A stretch of DNA of 39,026 nt from Candidatus Aminicenantota bacterium (lineage in GTDB: Bacteria > Acidobacteriota > Aminicenantia > Aminicenantales > Aminicenantaceae), in the NCBI GenBank assembly GCA_014727835.1, contig WJMT01000106.1:1-39026 (forward strand), in the 5' to 3' direction. A program made the translations under genes and the position numbers. This document shows positions 13,507-22,409 of this stretch, piece by piece. The first letter of the stretch is position 1. Each line of letters opens with the position of its first letter. The notes under the pieces were generated by a model. That model made no database searches. It was given only the letters and a program-made list of their open reading frames with translations, and was not told the DNA's origin.

Positions 13507-15645
13507 TTAAATTCTCCACCAGTAAGAAAATTTGATGAAGACACTGTAATCGTCCTGAATATAAGTTCCGGCTTCATCACGAAGGAGATTATTATCCAGT
13601 CCCAGGAAAAAGACTGTCCCTGGCTTTAAAATATAGCTGAACAGAAAACTTCCATAGAGTTTTTTGTAAAAGTGGTTGTAATCAACTATAGCTCGCAGAG
13701 ACAGTTCTTTGGTCAGCTGATATGTGGTTCGCTGTCGAATAACATTATAGTCATATATCTGTTTTCCACCCCACTTCTCCCAAAATGTTTGCTTGCTGAA
13801 ATTAATTCCCATTTGAAGCCTTTTGGAGGGCTTAAAGTTCATGAACAAACCATAGACATTGCTGTAACCCAGGAAAGGATCCTCAGTATCATAGTAAACA
13901 CTGTTTCCTGTTTGGAACTGAAAACCAAGGGGTGAAAGCCACTTGATCATAATAAACTCTCCGCTTAGTGTCAGAGTGTTTTTGTGGAAATCAATGCCGC
14001 TATACTGTTCCATGCTCCTCTGATAAGATAAATTAAGCTGACTGAACTCGGAAAATCTAAAATTGACATGGGTTCTCAACCATTCATCTTGAATATTAGA
14101 GCCAAAATAATCATAGCGACGCCCTGCTTGAAGACGAAAATCAATCTGGCTCAGATTTTTCTTCTCTGGTAAAAGTCTAAAAAAAGAATAGGCTCCCACT
14201 GTTTTATAGTCAACCCTATTAATAAAACCTGAAGAAGCTTCAAAATCAGGATGCATAGACATCCAATAGATACCTCCTCCTACATGCTTGGAAAAATAAC
14301 TGAAATCTGTATAAACAGCAGGAACCAGCTCGCTTTCTTCCTGTCCATATTTGGTCTTGGAAGCCAAAGCCTGAAAAGACAGGAAAAATCTTTGATTGAA
14401 TTTCAACTGACCGTCCAATCCAGCTACTCTATTATAGGAACCGTCAATTTCTTTGTCCGCCAGACAAAATCCTACGTAAGACTCGGAAAAAACATCGGCT
14501 TTTACTCTGAATATATTGAAGAGAGCATTATCAGTTTCATAACCCTCACCATTATGAACCTCCCATAGGCTTTCAGTAGGACTTGTATCATAGGCTGAGA
14601 TCAGGCCGTAGGTGAACCGGCCTGTCTTTCCAGTGAGCTTGGCACCTGTCAAAGGATCAATAATCCGTCGAGTGTAGACCATTTCGATTTCAGGAAAGCG
14701 AAAAATCTCCATCCCCTCCAGGAAAAAAGGTCTTTTTTCCGGATAATAAAGAGCAAATCTCTGATTGACATCGATCTGGGGCGCATCAGCCTCAATCTGG
14801 CTGAAATCAGGATTCAGGGTCATGTCCAGGGTCATATCCGAGTTTATTCCCCATTTAAAGTTCAAACCCGGCTGAAAATCGGCTCCCTGTTCTTTTTTCT
14901 TCAGGGAGGTGACTACGGGCATCAACTCAAAATTTTTTCCTTTTTCAACTTTCCCATCAATATTTATGATAGACTGCTGAGTCAAAAGACCGGGGATATC
15001 CTTGGAGACAGGGGGCCATATCACTATTTCACCTGTCCGGGCAATGGTTCGCCCCAGAATCAATCCCCATTTTTTATTTTTATCGTCAGGAAACCGCAGG
15101 CTTTTAAAGGGAATGGATAATTCTGCTGTATAGCCGCCTTCATCGATTCTTCCTTCTGCATAAAAAACAGCATCCCAGCTCCCATCCAGATTATCACTTC
15201 CTCCTTCTTCAATCCTCATCCCATCCATTTGAACACCAAGAGGATTGAGAAAAAACCAGAAAGCTCGGCGTTTTTCATTGAAAGTGTCCAAAGAGACAAG
15301 CACCCAATCATCGTCTATTATGTTATCCCGGTTGGTTATGGCAGCTCTGATCTTTTGTGGCTGGGAGTCAAAACACCGGAAAGCTATATAAAGATTCTTT
15401 TCATCCCTTCCTATGTAAGCAACAGTCTTTTCTGTAGGAATACCCTTCTCTTTCGGAACAAACTGAAGAAAATTATCAATTTTTAGAGCCTCTCTTTCCC
15501 AGGGGTCATTATTCAGTTCCCCGTCTATCTTAGGAGACTCTGACAAAACCGGTATTGAAAAATTTGACTCATCCTCAGCTTGAACAGGAAGCGTCAATGA
15601 CGCCCATATGAGCTGAAACACGATTAGAATGGCTGCTATCCGCAT
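13507..15645 (-). CDS. DUF5916 protein: CBM9-like domain plus outer-membrane barrel
   Basis: 712 aa. A signal peptide (about residues 1-23) is followed by a CBM9-like sandwich: PKIDGELNNDPWE, VAYIGRDEKNLYIAFRCFD, DDDWVLVSLDTFNEKR and GYTAELSIPFKSLRFP, spanning about residues 35-225. The rest is rich in alternating aromatic strands and ends in ...FIKFSYWWRI, a beta-barrel-like C-terminus for outer-membrane insertion. This is the DUF5916 architecture, common in Bacteroidota and Aminicenantes; function unknown, possibly glycan or polymer handling at the surface. GGAGG lies 7 nt before the ATG. It is followed by the ECF sigma operon on the same strand after 111 bases. Confidence 0.88.
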   Translation of the reverse strand: MRIAAILIVFQLIWASLTLPVQAEDESNFSIPVLSESPKIDGELNNDPWEREALKIDNFLQFVPKEKGIPTEKTVAYIGRDEKNLYIAFRCFDSQPQKIRAAITNRDNIIDDDWVLVSLDTFNEKRRAFWFFLNPLGVQMDGMRIEEGGSDNLDGSWDAVFYAEGRIDEGGYTAELSIPFKSLRFPDDKNKKWGLILGRTIARTGEIVIWPPVSKDIPGLLTQQSIINIDGKVEKGKNFELMPVVTSLKKKEQGADFQPGLNFKWGINSDMTLDMTLNPDFSQIEADAPQIDVNQRFALYYPEKRPFFLEGMEIFRFPEIEMVYTRRIIDPLTGAKLTGKTGRFTYGLISAYDTSPTESLWEVHNGEGYETDNALFNIFRVKADVFSESYVGFCLADKEIDGSYNRVAGLDGQLKFNQRFFLSFQALASKTKYGQEESELVPAVYTDFSYFSKHVGGGIYWMSMHPDFEASSGFINRVDYKTVGAYSFFRLLPEKKNLSQIDFRLQAGRRYDYFGSNIQDEWLRTHVNFRFSEFSQLNLSYQRSMEQYSGIDFHKNTLTLSGEFIMIKWLSPLGFQFQTGNSVYYDTEDPFLGYSNVYGLFMNFKPSKRLQMGINFSKQTFWEKWGGKQIYDYNVIRQRTTYQLTKELSLRAIVDYNHFYKKLYGSFLFSYILKPGTVFFLGLDNNLLRDEAGTYIQDDYSVFIKFSYWWRI

Positions 15646-15801
15646 TTGTTTCCTCCAACAAGTTCATTGCATTACATAATATTGACCTCAATTGATATTA
15701 ACGAAATACAGTTGAATAAGGTTCGTTTAAATAGAAAAAAATAATTCTGAGTAACAATTTGAGAATGATTGGCATGCAATTATTATGGTTGGAATGGCTA
15801 A

Positions 15802-18066
15802 TCACAGCCAGCGGCGGATCCAGGATTTGAATCCGGCAGAGGCTTTGACAATGACCATGGGTTTGTCGCAGCCTGTGGCCACCTTATAAGTTATGGAATC
15901 GCGGGTCAGCTGCCGGATCAAAGGATCCTGTGTGGCGCCTAAGACCACAAGGTCATGATGCTCGGATTCTTCTAAAATAGCCTCTGAAACTGAGGGAGAC
16001 ATTTGCCTCTTCACCTGAATCCGGTCAAAAGCAAGAGGCCCTCCGTTTTTTCGCGCCAAAGAGGCTTTTCTTATATCAATCTTTGCTTTCTCGTCATTGA
16101 TGATCAAGGCGTTGATCTCAGCGTCATGCTTTTCCCCTAATATTGAGGCCATCTCCAGCGCAAAACAGCTGTTGGGTCCTCCTCCCACAGGAACCAGTAT
16201 GTTTTTGAACTTTTTATCACCCAAGTCCTTGAGGACCACCACATTGCAGTGCGCCCTTTCAAGCACATAGTCCAAAGTGCTTCCCAGAGAAAAGGCATGC
16301 CGATGTGATTTTCCTTCCCATCCCATAATCATCATCTCGATCTTCTTCTCTTTGACCGCGCTCAAAATTCCCCGGGCCACATTCCGGCAGTAACGGATAG
16401 TGGTGGTGATGGGAAATTTTATGCATAGATGGAGCATCACTTCAATGATGGCTTCTTTGCCTTCCAGAATCAGGTCTTTGGCATCTGAGAGAGGCACCTG
16501 CTCGGGCACTGGGACCATGTGAAGGAGATTAACTCTCCCTTTTTTTGCCTCACTGATATAATAAGTGCTGCGGACCATCGGAATGGCGTTTTCGGGATTG
16601 GCTACAGCAACCATTATGGGATATCCCTCTCCCTCAGGAGCTGCCTCCTCCTCTATCACTTGAACCTCTTCTCTGGTGGGCAAAGCTCTTTTTTTAGAAT
16701 AGAAATGAAAGATGAGGATGCTCGAGATCACCCAGATAGGTGCAATAACCCAGGCGATAAGGCTCATATGCACCAGCCAGACGGCCAAAATCGCCTGGCA
16801 CAAAATCGCTAAAAGCGGAATCCAAGGGAAAAACGGCATCAAAAATCCGTAGTCTAATTCATCGCCCATGTTGATCCGGATCCGGATCACACTGATATTC
16901 ACCAGGAAAAACAGGAACAGAAACATAATACTGGCGCTGGAAGCCACATCCATGGTGGGAAGAAGAACAGCCACTCCGATCACAAGAATGCCGGTGAAAA
17001 GCAGAGCCCCGTAAGGGGTTCTTTGCTTCTTGGATATTTTGGAAAAGAATTTGGGAAGGAGCCGGTCTCGACCCAGAGCGTATGAAGCTCTAGTGGCAGA
17101 GTAAATGGTGGCGTTCAATGCAGAGACTGAGGCAAAAATCACAGCTAGGGTCAAAAAAAAATTTCCAGCAGGCATCAGTCTTGAAACGGCTTCTCCGAAT
17201 CCTCGCTCTTTGAACTGACCGATCCACTCCCAGACAGGCCCCTCAACACCTGGCGAACCGACTTTGACCGCCACAATAGAGGCAAAAGACACCGCCACAT
17301 AAGTGATAGTGACAATCACCACAGAGTAAATCATGGCTTTGGGCAAATTTCTTTTAGGATCAATGGTTTCGTCTCCGGCCTGGGCAATGACCTCATACCC
17401 CTCAAAAGCCACATAGGTGAAACCCATAGTAACCAGCAGCTTGTCCCAGCCAAGGGGCATGAAGTGGGAAAAATTTTGAAGCCGGGAAGGGTCAATAATG
17501 GCTGTGGCGATTCCGATGAGCCCGATAAATATCAGGAAAATAGTCTGTCCCAGAGTAAAAAACGCACCCACCTTTCCTGTTTCAGAAGCTCCTCGGTAAT
17601 TGATGTACAAAAACAGCGCTGCCACCAGAAAAGCCACTGCTTTTTCTGTTGTGTAGATGGAAAGCGGAACCCAGTTGAGAAGCTGAAGTCCTTGAAAATA
17701 TCTCACCACATAGATGGAAAACGTGACTGCATAGAGGCTGCCAGCCACACTGGAGGCAAACCATTCCATCCATCCTGCTGTAAAGCTGGGGCCCCGGCCA
17801 AAAGCAAGACGGGCAAAGTTGTAAGCGCCTCCGGCCCTTGGGATGGCAGAGCTCAATTCTGCATAGGACATGGCTGTGCAGATGGCAATGACCCCATTGA
17901 GAGCAAAGGTCAGCATCACTCCTCCGGGACCAGCATGGGCAATGGCATTGCCGATGCCCAAAAACACTCCGGCACCGATCATCATGCCCAGCCCCATCAT
18001 GGTGATGTGGAACAGAGACAGGTCCCGGGATAATTCAGATTCTATGGTGAGAGGCTTATTTGCCAT
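15802..18066 (-). CDS. APC-family amino acid permease fused to two universal stress protein domains
   Basis: 754 aa. Residues about 1-460 form a 12-segment APC permease (LFHITMMGLGMMIGAGVFLG, then AYNFARLAFGRGPSF). After a charged linker come two UspA-like domains to the C-terminus. The first has the ATP motif G-2x-G-9x-G-S (GWEGKSHRHAFSLGS) and the second, beginning KNILVPVGGGPN, has a weaker version (VVLGATQDP). Such fusions likely sense ATP/ADP to gate amino acid uptake; substrate unknown. The start overlaps the last 11 bases of a 51-residue membrane protein gene, and both share the promoter at 18251-18278. Confidence 0.92.
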   Translation of the reverse strand: MANKPLTIESELSRDLSLFHITMMGLGMMIGAGVFLGIGNAIAHAGPGGVMLTFALNGVIAICTAMSYAELSSAIPRAGGAYNFARLAFGRGPSFTAGWMEWFASSVAGSLYAVTFSIYVVRYFQGLQLLNWVPLSIYTTEKAVAFLVAALFLYINYRGASETGKVGAFFTLGQTIFLIFIGLIGIATAIIDPSRLQNFSHFMPLGWDKLLVTMGFTYVAFEGYEVIAQAGDETIDPKRNLPKAMIYSVVIVTITYVAVSFASIVAVKVGSPGVEGPVWEWIGQFKERGFGEAVSRLMPAGNFFLTLAVIFASVSALNATIYSATRASYALGRDRLLPKFFSKISKKQRTPYGALLFTGILVIGVAVLLPTMDVASSASIMFLFLFFLVNISVIRIRINMGDELDYGFLMPFFPWIPLLAILCQAILAVWLVHMSLIAWVIAPIWVISSILIFHFYSKKRALPTREEVQVIEEEAAPEGEGYPIMVAVANPENAIPMVRSTYYISEAKKGRVNLLHMVPVPEQVPLSDAKDLILEGKEAIIEVMLHLCIKFPITTTIRYCRNVARGILSAVKEKKIEMMIMGWEGKSHRHAFSLGSTLDYVLERAHCNVVVLKDLGDKKFKNILVPVGGGPNSCFALEMASILGEKHDAEINALIINDEKAKIDIRKASLARKNGGPLAFDRIQVKRQMSPSVSEAILEESEHHDLVVLGATQDPLIRQLTRDSITYKVATGCDKPMVIVKASAGFKSWIRRWL

Positions 18067-18211
18067 TGAGTTTATTCTGAATCTCTCGGGCGGAATGGAG
18101 GTCTTTTTGGTGGATGAGTTTTATGATGCGTTTGCTCCGAAAAAGGAAAAAGAGCAAAATCCCGAGAGATAAGAAAACAAGAATGGTTCCGAGTACTGCG
18201 TCAAAAGACAT
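18056..18211 (-). CDS. Small single-span membrane protein (51 aa), upstream of the APC-USP gene
   Basis: 51 residues from ATG 18211 to TAA 18056: a short polar start, a hydrophobic helix (about residues 6-24: VLGTILVFLSLGILLFFLF), then a basic cytoplasmic tail RSKRIIKLIHQKDLHSAREI. GGAG lies about 8 nt upstream, and a promoter is well placed. The last 11 bases overlap the transporter start, so the two are translationally coupled. Small membrane proteins next to transporters often act as accessory subunits; here that is inference. No homologue is recognised. Confidence 0.6.
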   Translation of the reverse strand: MSFDAVLGTILVFLSLGILLFFLFRSKRIIKLIHQKDLHSAREIQNKLNGK

Positions 18212-18250
18212 CCATTTCTCCACAATTCAAAATCAATAATCAAGCAACTC

Positions 18251-18278
18251 ATTATATTCGAAATGCAAATAAAATCAA
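18251..18278 (-). promoter_or_regulatory. Predicted promoter of the small-protein/APC-USP operon
   Basis: On the minus strand TTGATT (18278-18273), a 16-nt spacer and TATAAT (18256-18251), giving a leader of about 35 nt before the small ORF at 18211. Confidence 0.6.
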
Positions 18279-18362
18279 GATAAATTCAATCATAAATTCA
18301 AGCTTGGCTGCAGCATGTTATTGATTATAAAGGAACTACCTGGAATTGAACACTTGATTCTC

Positions 18363-18406
18363 TTCTTAAAATGCCTTTTTTAGGGGCAAAAAAGAAGCTT
18401 TAAGAA
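18363..18406. repeat. Inverted repeat/stem-loop in the divergent intergenic region
   Basis: TTCTTAAA (18363-18370) pairs with TTTAAGAA (18399-18406), and inside it TGCC (18372-18375) can pair with GGCA (18385-18388). It lies between the minus-strand APC operon promoter and the plus-strand small-gene cluster. The 320 bases from 18212 to 18532 hold only this, the APC promoter, a short similarity to 3785-3807 (at 18303-18325) and a weak TTGAAA-N15-TATTAT on the plus strand (18419-18445). Confidence 0.35.
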
Positions 18407-18532
18407 ATATACTGGTTATTGAAAACTATATTCTTAATGTATTATCATGGATGCATCCCATATCATACTAATTGCCATTAGCAAATAAGATCGATATGGG
18501 GGAAATCATTCGAAACAAGGGAGAATGAACGC

Positions 18533-18625
18533 ATGAGCCTAAAAAAAGGGGCAACAAGCAGTGTGGAAGTCGGACGTTTTCTGGAATCAAGGATACAGGA
18601 CATCATAAGAAGGAGTAATCCATGA
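18533..18625 (+). CDS. Possible 30-residue ORF
   Basis: ATG 18533 with AGGGAGA about 7 nt upstream. It encodes MSLKKGATSSVEVGRF then LESRIQDIIRRSNP and ends in TGA that overlaps the ATG of the next tiny ORF (ATGA at 18622-18625). No family recognised. The good ribosome site and stop-start overlap make translation plausible; it may be a leader peptide for the membrane protein at 18668. Confidence 0.4.
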   Translation: MSLKKGATSSVEVGRFLESRIQDIIRRSNP

Positions 18626-18651
18626 AATATTGTCCATATTCCTGTTTTTAA
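18622..18651 (+). CDS. Possible 9-residue leader ORF
   Basis: ATG 18622 has AAGGAG 7 nt upstream and encodes MKYCPYSCF, stopping 16 bases before the ATG at 18668. Two Cys, two Tyr and two aromatic neighbours make it look like a regulatory leader peptide, but it could be chance. Confidence 0.3.
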   Translation: MKYCPYSCF

Positions 18652-18667
18652 CGGAGGAACTTACAAC

Positions 18668-19039
18668 ATGTCAGCGATTCTTTTGTATTTGGGTGCTGGA
18701 TTGACATTTATCTGGGGAATCTCCCATCTCTTCCCCACAAAAAACGTAGTGGCCGGATTCGGAAACATCAGTGAAGACAATCGTCAGATCATCACCATGG
18801 AATGGATTGTAGAGGGAATTTTTTTGGTGTTCATTGGCACTTTAGTCGCTGTGGTGACTTTTATTGATCCCCTGTCTGCGGCATCAAATGCGGTCTACAT
18901 CGTCTCAAGTTTAGGTCTCCTGGTTCTGGCTCTGGTTTCATTTTTCACCGGATTCAAAGTCAAGTTCCTTCCCTTCAGATTGTGTCCACTCATCTTCCTT
19001 GTTTCAGCGGCCCTAGTGATTTCAGGAGCTTTTGTATAG
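18668..19039 (+). CDS. Conserved four-segment membrane protein
   Basis: 123 aa with four membrane helices (about residues 3-20, 45-66, 74-93, 103-121). Between helices 1 and 2 lies ISHLFPTKNVVAGFGNISED, then NRQIITMEWIVEG, which is the most family-like stretch and occurs in uncharacterised bacterial proteins. No enzyme motif is visible. CGGAGG lies 10 nt upstream of the ATG. It is followed after 49 bases by another small membrane protein. Confidence 0.7.
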   Translation: MSAILLYLGAGLTFIWGISHLFPTKNVVAGFGNISEDNRQIITMEWIVEGIFLVFIGTLVAVVTFIDPLSAASNAVYIVSSLGLLVLALVSFFTGFKVKFLPFRLCPLIFLVSAALVISGAFV

Positions 19040-19088
19040 ACTATGAGTGTAATTATTAGTTAAATTTGAGCTTGATTGGAGGATATAA

Positions 19089-19313
19089 ATGGAAAAAGAG
19101 CGAAAAAAAGAGCGCCCGTTAAAAGGCGAACTGATCCCCTTAGTGGGCATTTTGAAGACAACCAGAGATATTATTAAAAAAGAACCAAACGTGATATCCG
19201 AATGGTGGAAAAACGAAAAAACCATCGACACCTGGAAAGCCGGAGCTGTGGCTGGTTATCAGATTGCTTTTCTCATGCTTCTTGTTTGGGTGCTGGTCAT
19301 GTATGTGTTTTGA
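19089..19313 (+). CDS. Small single-span membrane protein (74 aa)
   Basis: 74 aa. A basic N-terminus (KERKKERPLKGELIPL) and a charged middle (TTRDIIKKEPNVISEWWKNE) precede one C-terminal membrane helix (about residues 54-73, YQIAFLMLLVWVLVMYVF). This is a tail-anchored topology. GGAGG lies 8 nt before the ATG. No family recognised. Its position suggests co-transcription with the protein at 18668. Confidence 0.6.
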   Translation: MEKERKKERPLKGELIPLVGILKTTRDIIKKEPNVISEWWKNEKTIDTWKAGAVAGYQIAFLMLLVWVLVMYVF

Positions 19314-19439
19314 TTGTTATTGCCATACCCTGGAATAAGCACTCGAAGTCGGACTTAAAACCGATATCTATATATATCCTGATTTCATGTTTTTCATAAT
19401 TATGATATATTTTTGTTGTCAGAAAATTGAGGTAAGACT

Positions 19440-19871
19440 TTGACAGCTATGGGCATTGGTGACTTACTCAGCATCATCACCCATATCAAAAAATGGGTAG
19501 TGAATCTTCGGCGCGCTAAAGCAGCACGAAAGAATCAGTCTATTGATGCTCTGAAAGCTGTTGTATTGGCAGTGAGGGAGACAACCTTTTATCTTCGGGA
19601 GATTCGAGATCAAGACGAGCAATCAATTGAAACAGAAAAGAAATTGACCCGACTCTGGACTGAACTGTCTTTTGAAGTGGCCAACTTAAAGCTTGAGAAA
19701 TTGAGAAAGAGCTGTAAAGAATTGGGAAAATTCTGGTCTGATCCAAAAATTTACAGTTTCAACAAAATCAAAGATTCTTTTCAGGAAAGAGAGAAAGATT
19801 TCGAATTCCTCAGGAAGCGACTCCAAGATATAGAGAGGAGCGCTGAGGATATTTTAAAAAAGCTTATCTGA
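19440..19871 (+). CDS. Hypothetical helical/coiled-coil protein, TTG start
   Basis: 143 aa, nearly all helix: basic N-terminal segment (IKKWVVNLRRAKAARK), then heptad-like charged stretches (LREIRDQDEQSIETEKKLTR, FLRKRLQDIERSAEDILKKL). TTG 19440 has GAGG 7 nt upstream, while the in-frame ATG at 19449 would be too far away (16 nt), so TTG is preferred. No known domain recognised. The 126 bases before it contain no other supported feature. Confidence 0.6.
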   Translation: MTAMGIGDLLSIITHIKKWVVNLRRAKAARKNQSIDALKAVVLAVRETTFYLREIRDQDEQSIETEKKLTRLWTELSFEVANLKLEKLRKSCKELGKFWSDPKIYSFNKIKDSFQEREKDFEFLRKRLQDIERSAEDILKKLI

Positions 19872-19922
19872 GAAATAGCCTCCTTCTCCCAGAAGTTAAC
19901 TGCCCCACCAGGGGAAAAGTAA

Positions 19923-19996
<74 letters not shown>

Positions 19997-20023
19997 ATGT
20001 TATTGAAAGCTAAAACTGAGGTT

Positions 20024-20032
20024 ATTATAGCA
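20024..20032 (-). promoter_or_regulatory. Predicted extended -10 promoter of tRNA-Arg
   Basis: On the minus strand TGC followed by TATAAT (20029-20024), 28 bases before the tRNA 5' end. No good -35 is present. The tRNA therefore appears to have its own promoter, downstream of the alcohol dehydrogenase gene. Confidence 0.5.
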
Positions 20033-20062
20033 AAATACAAAACACAGGGAAAAGGATTGTTT

Positions 20063-21067
20063 CTATTCGGAAATCCGTAGAACTGCCGCTCCATCCAGCT
20101 CACTGTGTTTGACCATCTTAAGCGCCTTGTTGGCATCCTTAAGAGGAAACGGAGTAGTAGTGGTCTTTATGGGGATCTCCGCTGCAGTCCTCAGCAGCTC
20201 CTCCCCGTCCAAACGGGTGGCGTTAGCCACACTGCGGAGAGTGCGTTCATGATAAAGGTATTTATTGTAATCCATCTCCGGGATGGGAGTCATATAGATC
20301 CCGGCACAGGCTTGGGTGCCTCCTTTATCCAGGATGCGCATGCCGTCCAGCACAGTCTCACCAGCCGGAGTGAAGTTCACTACACTGTCTACTTTACAGG
20401 GAGGATCCTGGTCCGCTGTTCCAGTCCAGGAAGCACCCAAATTTTCGGCATGTTCCCTGTGCTCTTTGGAACGGGAATAAACATAGACCTCACAGCCCCA
20501 GTGGAGCGCCACCTGAATAGCCACATGGGCAGAGGCGCCAAATCCGATCAGAGCCAAACGCTGATGGGGTTTGATCTCACTCAAGCGGAGCGCTCTGAAT
20601 CCAATGATACCGGCACATAAAAGAGGAGAGGCTTCTTCATCCTCAAATACATCCGGAATGGAGTAAGCGAATTTCTCTGGCACCACAAAATACTCGGCAT
20701 AGCCTCCATCCACATCATAGCCTGTAAATTGAGCGCTTTTACAGAGATTCTCTTTGTCTCTGCGGCAGTAGACGCATTTTCCGCAGGCTGAATAAAGCCA
20801 GGCAGCACCCACCCGCTCCCCTATTTGAAAACGCTCCGCTCCTTTTCCTCTCTTCTCCACCACACCCACGATCTGATGACCAGGGATCACAGGGAGTTTG
20901 GCTTTTGGAAGTTCTCCTTCCACCGTATGAAGATCAGTGTGGCAGACTCCGCATATTTTTACCCGGACCAGAATCTCCCCCTCTCCCGGCTCAGGAACCT
21001 CAATATCCACATATTCCAGAGGATTTTCTTCAATCAAGTCAAAGCTTTTAAGCTGTATGGCTTTCAT
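20063..21067 (-). CDS. Zinc-dependent alcohol dehydrogenase (MDR family)
   Basis: 334 aa. Catalytic zinc ligands Cys42 (GVCHTDLH), His64 (PGHQIVG) and Cys151 (PLLCAG); structural zinc Cys95, 98, 101 and 109 (CGKCVYCRRDKENLC). The NAD(P) Rossmann region is at about residue 173 (LIGFGASAHVAIQVAL). This is the AdhP/AdhA-like subfamily that interconverts alcohols and aldehydes in the cytosol. Its ATG overlaps the stop of the YprB-like gene (ATGA, 21064-21067). The unusual GFGAS in place of GxGxxG is tolerated in this subfamily. Physiological substrate unknown. Confidence 0.93.
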   Translation of the reverse strand: MKAIQLKSFDLIEENPLEYVDIEVPEPGEGEILVRVKICGVCHTDLHTVEGELPKAKLPVIPGHQIVGVVEKRGKGAERFQIGERVGAAWLYSACGKCVYCRRDKENLCKSAQFTGYDVDGGYAEYFVVPEKFAYSIPDVFEDEEASPLLCAGIIGFRALRLSEIKPHQRLALIGFGASAHVAIQVALHWGCEVYVYSRSKEHREHAENLGASWTGTADQDPPCKVDSVVNFTPAGETVLDGMRILDKGGTQACAGIYMTPIPEMDYNKYLYHERTLRSVANATRLDGEELLRTAAEIPIKTTTTPFPLKDANKALKMVKHSELDGAAVLRISE

Positions 21068-22407
21068 TTGGATTTATTTTGCTTTCCGGCCTTCTTCTGC
21101 TTCTGTCTCTTGAGCTTCTGCTTGATGCGTTCTCGGCGGTGGGTGAAATCCCCTTCATAACGGGTGGAATATCCTCTGGAGACCACAAAACCCTCTTCTG
21201 CATATCTGAGAGCTTTGTCAAACTCCTTTTTCCTGTGCTCATAGTACATGGAGAGCTCTCGAAGAGAAAACAAAAGGTCATAACTGGGATCATTGGCAGC
21301 CGCCATCTCTTCCCATAGAAGCACGGCATTCTCCCATTTTTCATGGCGTTTGAACTGGAGAGAGAGACGCCTGCGGGTGGAAAGACCCACTTCTTCAGTA
21401 AGCTCTCCTTCCAGAGCTTTGGAGAAAAAGCGGACCGCTTCTTCACTTTCTCCCAGCCGCTCCATGACTTTACCAGCGCCAAAAAAATCCATGCTGTCTG
21501 GAGTCAGGTCTTCTAGGCCTTCTGAGAATATGGAAGCACCAATGATCACCACACCCAGAAGAGATAAGATGTCTTCGGCATTGTGATAGAGAATGGGTTC
21601 GATCAACTCATAATTGCCGGTCTGAAGATACTGAAAATACCTCCAGGGGATCTCTGCTGAGGGAATGTCTTCATCTCGAAAAGTCTGGACCACTTCATGG
21701 GCCAGATGAGAAAGCCGGCAGCTTTCATATTTGTGGCGCCACAAACTGCGGGCGGGAAACAAGAAATCCAGATGAGGAAGGGAGGCGAGTTCAAACGGCG
21801 TTTGGTGCATAATGAACCGGGTTTCTAAAAGAGGGATATCAAATGCTTTGCCGTTGTAAGTGACCACTGACTCAAATTTCATGTCTGAAAAAAACTGGTT
21901 CAATTCCTTGATCATCCTCTCTTCTTCAGAGAGTTCCCCAATGAAATACTGACCCACCCAAAATTTTCCATCCCTGTAATAACCCATGCCCACATTAAAG
22001 GGCACCACTCCGGTGCCTCCCGAAAGACCAGTGGTCTCCAAATCAATAAAAAGAGCTGTGGACAGATCTTTGTCTTCAAATTCCGGATCACAGCTCAAAC
22101 AGGCCAGAGTGGAACCCTGGATATCCAGACCCTGGGATATTTTGACTTTTCCATAACGGGCATCCAGAGAATAAGGGATTTCTGTAAACCGGAGGGATTC
22201 TTTTTCCTGAGGTTCAAAGCGGGGCTTGCTTTTTTGACGGGGCTTGCGGTCTTTTCTCAGTTGGATGAGCTGTTCCAGCTTCTCTTTGGTGGACAGTTCC
22301 TCTTTCTCTTCAAGCTTTGACCAGGCGTCTCTGAGTTCCTGGGACTTGGAACGGGCTTCCCGTTCTTTTTTAAGACGCTTGAGTTTATCTCTGATATCCT
22401 CTGGCAA
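21064..22407 (-). CDS. YprB-like ribonuclease H-fold exonuclease with C-terminal TPR-like region
   Basis: 447 aa. A charged coiled N-terminal region (about residues 1-70) precedes a DEDD nuclease core: D122-x-E124 in FIDLETTGLSGG, VVTYNGKAFDIPLL, and YHNAEDILSL with a DEDDh-type His. Residues about 300-420 are TPR-like helical repeats (GAGKVMERLGESEEAVRFF). The protein ends in a very Lys-rich tail. YprB-like proteins are predicted DNA/RNA 3'-5' exonucleases; activity is not established. It sits in an operon between yjbQ (2 bases upstream) and the alcohol dehydrogenase. Confidence 0.85.
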   Translation of the reverse strand: MPEDIRDKLKRLKKEREARSKSQELRDAWSKLEEKEELSTKEKLEQLIQLRKDRKPRQKSKPRFEPQEKESLRFTEIPYSLDARYGKVKISQGLDIQGSTLACLSCDPEFEDKDLSTALFIDLETTGLSGGTGVVPFNVGMGYYRDGKFWVGQYFIGELSEEERMIKELNQFFSDMKFESVVTYNGKAFDIPLLETRFIMHQTPFELASLPHLDFLFPARSLWRHKYESCRLSHLAHEVVQTFRDEDIPSAEIPWRYFQYLQTGNYELIEPILYHNAEDILSLLGVVIIGASIFSEGLEDLTPDSMDFFGAGKVMERLGESEEAVRFFSKALEGELTEEVGLSTRRRLSLQFKRHEKWENAVLLWEEMAAANDPSYDLLFSLRELSMYYEHRKKEFDKALRYAEEGFVVSRGYSTRYEGDFTHRRERIKQKLKRQKQKKAGKQNKSK

Positions 22408-22409
22408 TG

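Noticed and set aside
17464..18033. 189-codon plus-strand frame
   Set aside because: Shadow of the APC transporter coding strand, low-complexity composition.
19905..19920. CCCC-ACCA-GGGG hairpin between 19871 and the tRNA
   Set aside because: A 4-bp stem without a U-tract on either strand; too little to call a terminator.
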